This document shows, piece by piece, positions 1-5,287 of a DNA stretch of 10,066 bases. Every line of letters begins with the position of its first letter. Within the stretch, counting starts at the first letter, position 1. Origin of the DNA: an uncultured Eubacteriaceae bacterium (GTDB lineage Bacteria; Bacillota; Clostridia; Eubacteriales; Eubacteriaceae); contig CANQOZ010000039.1 of assembly GCA_947625585.1 (NCBI GenBank), positions 1-10,066 of the forward strand, given 5' to 3'. Made by a program: the position numbers and the translations under genes. The notes under the pieces were generated by a model, which ran no database searches, had not been told where the DNA came from, and saw only the letters and a list, made by a program, of their open reading frames with translations.

Positions 1-16
1 TTAAAACGAAAATATT

Positions 17-808
17 ATGACTAAAAAACTTAAAAGATTTACAAGTACTTTAGTTCTAGTCATTATTGTAGCGATTACTGCAATTTTTGGTTATCCTTCT
101 TTCAGTGGCTTTGTTACTGAACTTTCAAACGAAAAAATCGAAGAACCTGATTATAGTGTTGAAATTCAAACGGTTCTAGGTGGAGTTCCCATAGGAGGAA
201 CAGCGCTTGAAAATAGTCTTAGCTATTCTAATTCAGATAATTTTTTGTTAGTTTATGATGGAAGAGCCGATTTTACTCAAGAAGAAATAAGTGATGCAGC
301 TCAGTCGTATGAACACTATAGCGATCTAGATTATCTAGATAGACCAGGTCCAGCTATGGCTTCTTTGAGTTTTGATACCTTGCCACAAAGTAAGAGAACA
401 GATATTTCAAAAATTCATCCAGCAGGATGGATTCAAAAATCTTATTCATTTATTGATCAAGGTTATCTTTATAATCGAAGTCATTTAATAGCTTTTAAAC
501 TTTCTGGTGAAAACGATAATGTCAAAAATCTAATGACTGGAACTTATTGGTTTAATCATACTGGAATGGATCCATTTGAAGATATAGCTTTAGATTCTAT
601 TTATACCACCCAAGGTCACGTTCTCTATCGAGTAACTCCAATATATCAAGGTGAAAATCTAATAGCTTCTGGTGTTAGAATGGAAGCATTTTCAATAGAA
701 GATATGGGAGAATCAGCAAATTTTGATGTTTTTGTTCCAAATAAACAGGAACATGTAGTAATTGATTACAAAACAGGGGATAGTTACTCAGATTATAAAT
801 CAAATTAA
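17..808 (+). CDS. Secreted or membrane-anchored DNA/RNA non-specific endonuclease (EndA/streptodornase type)
   Basis: The product is a 263-residue nuclease of the beta-beta-alpha-metal (DNA/RNA non-specific endonuclease) family, expected to cut DNA outside the membrane. Residues 1-33 hold a lysine-rich start and one hydrophobic stretch (about 11-26), read as a signal anchor or signal peptide. The active-site strand reads YNRSHL (152-157). It replaces the DRGHL of EndA and puts the likely general base at His156. The NLMTG at 171-175 and Asn180 in WFNHTGM match the metal-binding asparagine region. The C-terminal FDVFVPN and VVIDYKTG stretches are also typical of streptococcal and lactobacillar relatives. 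No Shine-Dalgarno is visible in the 16 bases before the ATG, and the promoter lies outside the window. A strong terminator follows 12 bases after the stop. In relatives such enzymes serve DNA uptake, nutrient scavenging or escape from DNA traps; which applies here cannot be told from sequence. Confidence 0.88.
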   Translation: MTKKLKRFTSTLVLVIIVAITAIFGYPSFSGFVTELSNEKIEEPDYSVEIQTVLGGVPIGGTALENSLSYSNSDNFLLVYDGRADFTQEEISDAAQSYEHYSDLDYLDRPGPAMASLSFDTLPQSKRTDISKIHPAGWIQKSYSFIDQGYLYNRSHLIAFKLSGENDNVKNLMTGTYWFNHTGMDPFEDIALDSIYTTQGHVLYRVTPIYQGENLIASGVRMEAFSIEDMGESANFDVFVPNKQEHVVIDYKTGDSYSDYKSN

Positions 809-820
809 ATTAATTGAGAA

Positions 821-858
821 AAATAAAAGAGTTAATCTTTCGACTAACTCTTTTATTT
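821..858 (+). terminator. Intrinsic, probably bidirectional terminator after the nuclease gene; intron landing site
   Basis: Two perfect 14-bp arms (821-834 and 845-858) flank a 10-base loop. The arms run from AAATAAAAG to the complementary CTTTTATTT, so both strands carry a T-rich run after the stem. That would let it end the nuclease transcript (+) and, before the intron arrived, the convergent CHAP-protein transcript (-). The group II intron begins three bases beyond the right arm. Confidence 0.85.
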
Positions 859-861
859 ATT

Positions 862-1318
862 GTGTGCTGGGAATGCCCCAGTCTACGGGTGAAAGTCCCG
901 TTTGCCGCCCGGTAGCGGGAAGGCGTAAGCCAGCTAGTCTAGCTATGGTTAGACCATTGGCAAGGGTGTCCGTCGTAAGGTGGAATCTGAAGTAAGTTAG
1001 CTGGTAATCTCTGTCCTGACGAACAGAAATCATCTCAGGCTCCAAAAGGTGGATAAGACTGCAATACCTGTCGAAGTCCAATAGCTACACGGAACCTCAG
1101 GAGTAAAGATGGCAGGCATAGAGGGAAAGACTTAAAGGTTGTAAAGCACCGGGTGCTTACCCCAGGAGGCCCTATGGAGGGGAAACCCTAGTAACAACGA
1201 ACCATAGGGAGTCAGCCGAATCCATAGTAGCTAGGAATTCAAGCTAAACATACGAACCCTAGTGAAGGGAGGAATCTTAAATTGATGTTAGTAACAATTA
1301 GAACGGAAAGGAGAAATT
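862..1318 (+). ncRNA. Group II intron RNA, 5' portion (domains I-III and start of IV)
   Basis: This 457-base stretch holds no gene. It is structured intron RNA, notably richer in G and C than the flanking DNA. Visible helices include CTGGG/CCCAG next to the 5' end (867-871 with 877-881), ACGGG/CCCGT (885-889 with 897-901) around the TGAAAGT loop common in group II domain I, AAGCACC/GGTGCTT (1144-1150 with 1152-1158), and an 8-bp helix CCCTATGG/CCATAGGG (1170-1177 with 1202-1209). Domain borders were not assigned. A Shine-Dalgarno (GGAAAGGAG, 1305-1313) at the end serves the maturase ORF. Confidence 0.75.
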
Positions 1319-2773
1319 ATGGATAGACAACAAGGGAAACCTGGCCCGCTACAGGGAAATAGTGCGGAACATGAAAGACCTGTAGAACGGGAATCCAAGC
1401 CAGAACCGATTACTAAAGACAACAACATCAGCACAGAAGAGAGTTTGTTAGAACAAATTCTCGACCGAAACAACTTAAATGATGCGTTTAGACGTGTTAG
1501 GGACAACGGAGGAGCTCCAGGAATTGACGGAATGAACGTTGACGAAGAGTTGCTTGAGTATTTAAAGGAAAACAAAGATTTATTCATTGAACAAATCAGA
1601 AACCGTAAGTACAAACCAAGTCCAGTCAGAAGAGTTTACATTCCAAAAGACTTTTCTATAGAAAAGAGGCCACTTGGAATCCCTACAGGAACAGATCGAG
1701 TTTTTCAGCAGGCCATTGCTAATATTTTAGAAGAGATCTATGATCCCACCTTCTCAGACAACAGCTTTGGATTCAGACCGAATAGAGGAACCCACAAAGC
1801 ATTGTGGCGGATTCAGAAGTTTGTTGACCAAGGATTTAAGTATGCAGTCTGTCTAGATATTGAAAAGTTCTTTGATACAGTCAATCATTCCAAACTAATT
1901 CAAGTTCTAAGTGAACAAGTTGATGATGGAGATGTTATCTCCCTAATTCATAAATTCCTAAAAGCAGGAGTGGTTGATAAAGGAAACTTTGTTAAATCTA
2001 CTCAAGGAATGCCACAAGGTGGACCACTCAGTCCAATTCTTAGTAATATCTTATTAGATAAACTAGATAAAGAACTTGAACGCCGTGGACACAAATTTGT
2101 CCGCTATGCAGATGACTGTCTAATCCTCTGTAAGAGTAGGAATGCTGCTCTTAGAACAATGCAGAGCATTATTAAATTCATTGAGAAGAAACTACACCTT
2201 AAGGTTAACAAAGACAAATCCAAGGTCTGCCACATCAATGATGTTAAATACCTTGGCTACGGTTTCTATATTTATGATGGCAAGTGTAAATTTCGTGTCC
2301 ATCCTAAATCCGTCAAGAAATTCAAAGATAAGGTGAGGCAACTGACCAAACGGAACTCGGCTTTGAGTTATGAACAAACCCAGAAATCACTTAATAAATT
2401 TATTAAAGGGTGGATGGGATATTTCTATCTAGCAAACAATATTAGTTTATTCACTAAATTGGATGCATGGATTAGAAGAAGAATTCGACAATTGTTTTGG
2501 AAACGTTGGAAAAGACCTAGAACCAAGTATGGTAACTTAAGAAAGCTTGGTCTTAAACACGGTGATGCAGTTAGATTAGCTACCTCCCGCAAAGGCTATT
2601 GGTGCCTAAGCAAGACTCCTCAAATGCATAGAGCTTTAGATAATCTCACTCTTGTTGATATCGGTTTTACTAATTTACTCTCAACCTATGAAAGTGTTAG
2701 AGATAATGCTAGAAAGAAAATCAAGAAACTTCTTGAGGCTAAAACTGGGAAGAGGTTTAAATTGGTGTGTTAA
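1319..2773 (+). CDS. ltrA: Group II intron-encoded reverse transcriptase/maturase (LtrA-like, no endonuclease domain)
   Basis: This 484-residue protein helps the intron RNA fold and splice, and copies it into DNA at new sites. The reverse transcriptase spans about residues 40-320. It has GGAPGIDGM (64-72), RPLGIPTGTDRVFQQAI (117-133), the first catalytic Asp180 in CLDIEKFFDTVNH, PQGGPLSP (232-239) and the active-site YADD (263-266), whose two aspartates complete the metal site. The maturase (X / GIIM) domain follows at about 340-420, with FIKGWMGYF (361-369) and a basic RRRIRQLFWKRWKR helix (386-399). After a short basic tail the protein stops, and no HNH/zinc-finger endonuclease is present. 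Such proteins usually prime from replication-fork strands rather than cutting the second strand. The start has a good Shine-Dalgarno (AAAGGAG) five bases ahead. The ORF is intact, with no frameshift. Confidence 0.95.
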   Translation: MDRQQGKPGPLQGNSAEHERPVERESKPEPITKDNNISTEESLLEQILDRNNLNDAFRRVRDNGGAPGIDGMNVDEELLEYLKENKDLFIEQIRNRKYKPSPVRRVYIPKDFSIEKRPLGIPTGTDRVFQQAIANILEEIYDPTFSDNSFGFRPNRGTHKALWRIQKFVDQGFKYAVCLDIEKFFDTVNHSKLIQVLSEQVDDGDVISLIHKFLKAGVVDKGNFVKSTQGMPQGGPLSPILSNILLDKLDKELERRGHKFVRYADDCLILCKSRNAALRTMQSIIKFIEKKLHLKVNKDKSKVCHINDVKYLGYGFYIYDGKCKFRVHPKSVKKFKDKVRQLTKRNSALSYEQTQKSLNKFIKGWMGYFYLANNISLFTKLDAWIRRRIRQLFWKRWKRPRTKYGNLRKLGLKHGDAVRLATSRKGYWCLSKTPQMHRALDNLTLVDIGFTNLLSTYESVRDNARKKIKKLLEAKTGKRFKLVC

Positions 2774-2782
2774 ATTTAAGAA

Positions 2783-2815
2783 ACCGCTGTATACGTGAAC
2801 CGTACGTACAGTGGT
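2783..2815 (+). ncRNA. Group II intron domain V (catalytic core hairpin)
   Basis: The lower helix pairs ACCGCTGTA (2783-2791) with TACAGTGGT (2807-2815), including the expected G-U wobble at 2786/2812 in the catalytic triad. The triad is CGC (2785-2787) instead of the commoner AGC. A two-base bulge CG (2805-2806) sits opposite the upper stem TACG/CGTA (2792-2795 with 2801-2804). The cap reads TGAAC rather than a plain GNRA tetraloop closed by a fifth pair. The position 10 bases after the maturase stop and just before domain VI supports the call. Confidence 0.85.
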
Positions 2816-2817
2816 GT

Positions 2818-2859
2818 GAGAGGTCGGTGAGTGAATTAATCACTCACCTCCTACTCGAT
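2818..2859 (+). ncRNA. Group II intron domain VI with bulged branch-point adenosine, and 3' splice end
   Basis: A 9-bp stem (2826-2834 with 2840-2848, loop ATTAA) sits on a basal helix AGG/CCT (2821-2823 with 2850-2852) and GAG/CTC (2818-2820 with 2854-2856). A2853 is left bulged between the two basal helices, as expected for the lariat branch point. The intron then ends in GAT, placing the 3' splice site after 2859, seven bases from and including the branch A. Confidence 0.82.
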
Positions 2860-2878
2860 TTAAAATTCAAATTAAATT

Positions 2879-3805
2879 CTAAAGTGCAGGTGATACAAAA
2901 CCTGAAATAAATGGTGGATAATTCATCATACGGACTAATCTTGGTGATCCAACATTACCTTCAACACAATTAACGTTTCTTGGACCACTACCATCATGAA
3001 CGATACCAACATGGTCTCCAGAACCATTACGATTGTAATCATAAACGATAACATCACCAGGCTGTGGGTTATATCCACTGTTTACATCATGCCAATGACC
3101 ATTTGCAATACCCCAATTTTGGTAGTTTGATGCAAGACATGTCATTGGAATAGCATAATCTAAACCACAATCTTGGAAAACACATGCTACAAATGCGCCA
3201 CACCAGGCTAGACCAGGAATTCCCATACGATTCTGGAACTGAGTCCCATTTTGTCCTATATACTTAGCTGCTTGTTCAGCAAGTTGTGCTCTTTTTTCGC
3301 CTTCAGGACTGAAAATTCCTCTTTCAATAATGTTACCAGGTTGAACAGCATTAAAAGCTATACCTTCATTTGTCCAACCACGAGCTGCTAAAACGTCGAC
3401 TTCATGTTGAGAAGTTGTCCAATGATGATTTCCATCTTGAGGATTGTACATACGAGTAACTGGAACATCTCCACCTGAGAAGAAGATTGGAGCTCCGTTG
3501 AAGTCTGCTGACCAACCAATTGCTGTTAATCCATTAACTTCATCTAAGCTAGAAGTATAAAGATGGGTTCCAACTGGACTGCAAACACGATAAATTGCAT
3601 CGCCAGAATCAGGTGAAACAAAACTTGTACCTTCATTAGCCCAACCGCCCGCTACTAAAACATCACGTTCTTCACTACTTGGTGTATACAAATGTTCAAA
3701 TGTTGAATCATTACAAACTCTGTAAATTTCTCCCGCAAATACTGCTGGGGAACTCGTAAGTAACAATATCAATAATGTAAATAAAATCTTGTTTAAACTT
3801 TTCAA
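2879..3805 (-). CDS. Secreted CHAP-domain cell-wall hydrolase with three DUF5648-type repeats
   Basis: This is a 308-residue exported protein. Residues 1-24 form a classical signal peptide with a cut site after AVFA. Three copies of a repeat of about 40 residues follow (25-63, 70-109, 115-152), each built as YRV/MYN...HLYT or HHWTT...E...L...GW..EG..F, the pattern of the DUF5648 repeats. They probably act as a binding or spacer module, but their ligand is unknown. The C-terminal half (about 165-308) is a CHAP amidase/endopeptidase domain with Cys202 in WCGAFVA, His265 in GDHVGIV and Glu282 in VEGN as the likely catalytic set, expected to cut peptidoglycan peptides or amide bonds. The start is TTG (3803-3805), with AAGGA ten bases upstream. 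The nearer-looking ATG at 3814-3816 is out of frame and stops after four codons. Seven cysteines in an exported Firmicute protein are unusual. Base composition is clearly more GC than the ABC genes. A good vegetative promoter lies at 3844-3872. Confidence 0.85.
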   Translation of the reverse strand: MKSLNKILFTLLILLLTSSPAVFAGEIYRVCNDSTFEHLYTPSSEERDVLVAGGWANEGTSFVSPDSGDAIYRVCSPVGTHLYTSSLDEVNGLTAIGWSADFNGAPIFFSGGDVPVTRMYNPQDGNHHWTTSQHEVDVLAARGWTNEGIAFNAVQPGNIIERGIFSPEGEKRAQLAEQAAKYIGQNGTQFQNRMGIPGLAWCGAFVACVFQDCGLDYAIPMTCLASNYQNWGIANGHWHDVNSGYNPQPGDVIVYDYNRNGSGDHVGIVHDGSGPRNVNCVEGNVGSPRLVRMMNYPPFISGFVSPAL

Positions 3806-3843
3806 AATAAATTCATCCTTCGTAATCTTTAAAACCGAGTTAA

Positions 3844-3872
3844 ATTATAACAAAAAAGAAGCGTATTTGTAA
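3844..3872 (-). promoter_or_regulatory. Promoter of the CHAP-protein gene
   Basis: On the minus strand, -35 TTACAA (3867-3872) and a perfect -10 TATAAT (3844-3849) are separated by 17 bases. This predicts a start near 3837 and a leader of about 32 bases before the TTG codon. The strength of the match and the GC-richer codons together suggest a well-expressed gene. Confidence 0.8.
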
Positions 3873-3877
3873 CAAAT
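3865..3877. repeat. 13-bp palindrome over the CHAP-gene -35
   Basis: ATTTGT and ACAAAT are perfect inverted arms around a single A, and they cover the -35 hexamer at 3867-3872. It could be an operator on its own and overlaps the WalR-like box, so the two readings compete. Confidence 0.4.
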
Positions 3878-3884
3878 TTGTATC
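3868..3884 (+). promoter_or_regulatory. Candidate WalR/VicR-type box overlapping the -35 of the CHAP gene
   Basis: TGTAAC, five bases, then TGTATC resembles the WalR/VicR consensus of two TGTWAH half-sites five bases apart. The first half fits fully and the second misses one position. The box lies on the strand opposite the gene and covers its -35. CHAP hydrolases such as PcsB are known WalR/VicR targets, which makes the call attractive. In AT-rich DNA, however, such a match can arise by chance. Confidence 0.35.
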
Positions 3885-3955
3885 TTTTTTTGTAAAAATT
3901 TTTGGGAATGCGATAATACTGCGGATTTAAAGGTTTTCAAGATTTTTAATTTTTA

Positions 3956-3968
3956 TTACAATTTGTAA
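3956..3968. repeat. 13-bp palindrome TTACAA-T-TTGTAA in the divergent region
   Basis: Perfect 6-bp arms around one T lie between the two divergent promoters. The half-site is close to that of a BceR box (TNACA...TGTAA), but the gap is three bases instead of four. No regulator can be assigned. Confidence 0.35.
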
Positions 3969-3991
3969 ATTTTTGTGAAATTTGGGGTATA

Positions 3992-4020
3992 ACTTAAAAT
4001 TTTCCTTCACTATTTTAAGT
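3992..4020. repeat. Inverted repeat with 9-bp perfect arms upstream of the GntR promoter
   Basis: ACTTAAAAT (3992-4000) and ATTTTAAGT (4012-4020) flank an 11-base spacer, ten bases upstream of the -35 of the GntR operon. The half-site ACTTRAA recurs in the next repeat at 4028-4042, giving four copies in about 50 bases. This looks more like binding sites than a terminator, because no gene ends here. Confidence 0.5.
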
Positions 4021-4027
4021 AAATTTA

Positions 4028-4042
4028 ACTTGAATTTCAAGT
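4028..4042. repeat. 15-bp palindrome covering the GntR-operon -35
   Basis: ACTTGAA-T-TTCAAGT is a perfect 7-bp inverted repeat around one base and contains the -35 hexamer TTGAAT (4030-4035). A protein bound here would block or modulate RNA polymerase. The sequence is unlike the inverted repeat at the transcription start (4058-4074), so a second regulator is possible. Confidence 0.5.
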
Positions 4043-4057
4043 AAAATAAATTATAAT
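4030..4057 (+). promoter_or_regulatory. Promoter of the GntR-ABC operon
   Basis: -35 TTGAAT (4030-4035), a 16-base spacer and a perfect -10 TATAAT (4052-4057) predict a start at about 4064-4066. The ATG at 4056 overlaps the -10 and so cannot be the start codon. This fixes the GntR start at 4083, with a leader of only about 18 bases. Confidence 0.75.
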
Positions 4058-4074
4058 GTGTATATACGGTACAC
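4058..4074. promoter_or_regulatory. Probable autoregulatory operator (GTGTA-N7-TACAC) at the transcription start
   Basis: The inverted repeat GTGTA/TACAC begins one base after the -10 and spans the predicted transcription start. GntR-family proteins of the YtrA type commonly repress their own operon from GT...AC palindromes in this position. The arms are short, so this is a position-based inference. Confidence 0.5.
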
Positions 4075-4082
4075 ACAGTAAA

Positions 4083-4469
4083 ATGGAATTAATAATAATT
4101 GAAAATTCTAATCAACCAATTTATCAACAGATTATTGACCAAATTAAAAATCAAATTATAAATAAAGAACTTAAAGTAGGGGATCCTTTACCGTCTATTC
4201 GAGGTTTGGCTAAATCTCTTAAAACAAGTGTTATTACAGTTAAAAGAGCTTACTTAGAACTAAGTAAAGACAATTTTATTGAAACAATAACTGGAAAAGG
4301 TACTTTTGTTAAATCAGTGAATGATTCATTTTTAAATGATGAAAAAAAGGAATTAATTCAAAAAAAATTAGATGAAGCTATAAAAACAGCCAAGGAGCTT
4401 AATATTTCAAAAGCAGAATTAATTCAATTTTTAGAAATGGCTTACGATAACAATGAAAAAAAGCATTAA
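4083..4469 (+). CDS. GntR-family transcriptional regulator, YtrA subfamily
   Basis: From the ATG at 4083 the protein has 128 residues, the usual length of the short YtrA subfamily: one winged-helix DNA-binding domain and a small helical dimerisation tail, with no ligand-binding domain. Recognisable parts are PIYQQIIDQIKNQI (12-25), LPSIRGLAKSL (36-46), the recognition-helix region TSVITVKRAYLEL (48-60) and the wing GKGTFV (71-76). Residues 82-128 form charged helices. The longer reading from 4056 is rejected because that ATG lies inside the -10 element and the added residues fall outside the family pattern. No Shine-Dalgarno is visible. The gene overlaps the next by 17 bases, and the three genes form one operon. 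Family knowledge suggests it represses the operon until cell-wall stress, though the inducer here is unknown. Confidence 0.88.
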   Translation: MELIIIENSNQPIYQQIIDQIKNQIINKELKVGDPLPSIRGLAKSLKTSVITVKRAYLELSKDNFIETITGKGTFVKSVNDSFLNDEKKELIQKKLDEAIKTAKELNISKAELIQFLEMAYDNNEKKH

Positions 4470-5286
4470 CGTTCACAATTTAAGTAAACAATTTAAAAAT
4501 TTTTCGTTAAATAAACTGTCCTTTATTCTCAATGAAGGTGAAGTTACAGGTTTAATTGGAAGAAATGGTAGTGGTAAAACTACTTTAATTAAATCACTCA
4601 TAGGTCTCGTTAATCCTGATTCAGGTGATATTAAATTTTGGAATGAAGATTTAGATCAAAATAAAGATAAAATTGGAGTCGTTTTTGATGATTTTAACAT
4701 TAATATGTTTTTAACTGCTCAAGAAGTTGAAAAAATTCAAAAACCATCTTTTAGTAATTGGGACAGTGACCTTTACTCGAATTTACTAGAAAGATTTGAA
4801 ATACCTAAAAATATAAAAATTAAAGATATGTCAAAAGGAATGAAAATGAAGTTACAGATAGCTTCTGTTTTAGCTCGTAAACCAAAACTATTAATATTAG
4901 ATGAAATAACTTCAGGACTCGATCCTGTAATGCGAGACTCAATAATTGATATTCTTTTTGACTTTATTCAGGACGAAACGAATTCTATTCTAATTTCTTC
5001 CCATAATTTAGAAGATTTAGAACAAATAATCGATAATGTCTTATTTATTAAAGAAGGAAGTTTTATTTTTAATAACTCTATCTTAGATATTAAGGATAAT
5101 TATGTCATAGCGTATTGTAATAAAGAAGATTTTGAGAGGATTGATCCGGAGTTTATCATTAATAATAAAGAACATGATTATAATATGGAACTATTAATCC
5201 AACATCCAGACCAATTTAGAAATCAATATCCAGAAATTCAAACTGAAGCTGTTAATTTAAATGAATTATTTAAATTAGTTAATTAA
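4453..5286 (+). CDS. ABC transporter ATP-binding protein (YtrB/YhcG-like, paired with ABC-2 permease)
   Basis: This 277-residue ATPase energises the neighbouring permease from the cytoplasmic side. It has Walker A GRNGSGKT (36-43), signature MSKGM (126-130, a divergent form of LSGGQ), Walker B LLILDE (146-151), D-loop SGLD (154-157) and the switch His184 in SSHN. The usual Q-loop glutamine is absent: the place reads VVFDD (76-80), with an aspartate. This is seen in exporter ATPases of this group. Residues 205-277 form a C-terminal extension of the kind often found in drug or bacteriocin exporter ATPases. The start lies inside the end of the GntR gene and has only a weak Shine-Dalgarno, so translation is probably coupled. 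The substrate is unknown; the GntR partner suggests envelope-active compounds. Confidence 0.9.
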   Translation: MKKSINVHNLSKQFKNFSLNKLSFILNEGEVTGLIGRNGSGKTTLIKSLIGLVNPDSGDIKFWNEDLDQNKDKIGVVFDDFNINMFLTAQEVEKIQKPSFSNWDSDLYSNLLERFEIPKNIKIKDMSKGMKMKLQIASVLARKPKLLILDEITSGLDPVMRDSIIDILFDFIQDETNSILISSHNLEDLEQIIDNVLFIKEGSFIFNNSILDIKDNYVIAYCNKEDFERIDPEFIINNKEHDYNMELLIQHPDQFRNQYPEIQTEAVNLNELFKLVN

Positions 5287-5287
5287 A

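Larger units (their letters stand above)
862..2859 (+). mobile_element. Complete group II intron (about 2.0 kb) inserted just after a terminator hairpin
   Basis: The element starts with GTGTG (862-866), fitting the group II 5' consensus, and ends CTACTCGAT, with a branch-point A seven bases from the 3' end. Between them lie structured RNA of domains I-III, a maturase ORF in domain IV, domain V at 2783-2815 and domain VI at 2818-2856. Insertion directly after a 14-bp terminator stem is the known habit of bacterial class C introns. The encoded protein lacks an endonuclease domain, which also fits that class. The class was inferred from insertion site and protein layout, not from a full secondary-structure fold. 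A possible exon-binding pair is IBS1 TTTATT (856-861) with AGTAAA (1102-1107), six pairs including one G-U. The exon junction would read TTATT/TTAAAA after splicing. All parts look intact, so it may still splice and move. Confidence 0.88.

Noticed and set aside
885..901. tRNA-like hairpin ACGGG-TGAAAGT-CCCGT
   Set aside because: It has no cloverleaf, anticodon arm or CCA context; the motif is a common helix of group II intron domain I.
762..995. A 77-codon plus-strand ORF across the nuclease end, terminator and intron start
   Set aside because: It crosses a terminator and the intron boundary in structured RNA; its protein has no recognisable pattern.
857..1081. A 74-codon minus-strand ORF inside intron domain I
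   Set aside because: It is antisense to structured intron RNA and begins at the insertion junction, with no ribosome site.
1288..1614. A 108-codon minus-strand ORF over the maturase start
   Set aside because: It is a shadow of the reverse transcriptase gene, serine-rich with low complexity, and without family features.
2142..2377. Two short ORFs (one on each strand) inside the maturase gene
   Set aside because: Both are out of frame with clear reverse transcriptase and maturase motifs.
3956..3968. Second BceR box in the divergent region
   Set aside because: The half-sites TTACA and TGTAA are three bases apart instead of four, and the gene context is different.
4056..4082. Nine-residue N-terminal extension of the GntR protein
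   Set aside because: The ATG overlaps the -10 element, so it would not be on the transcript.
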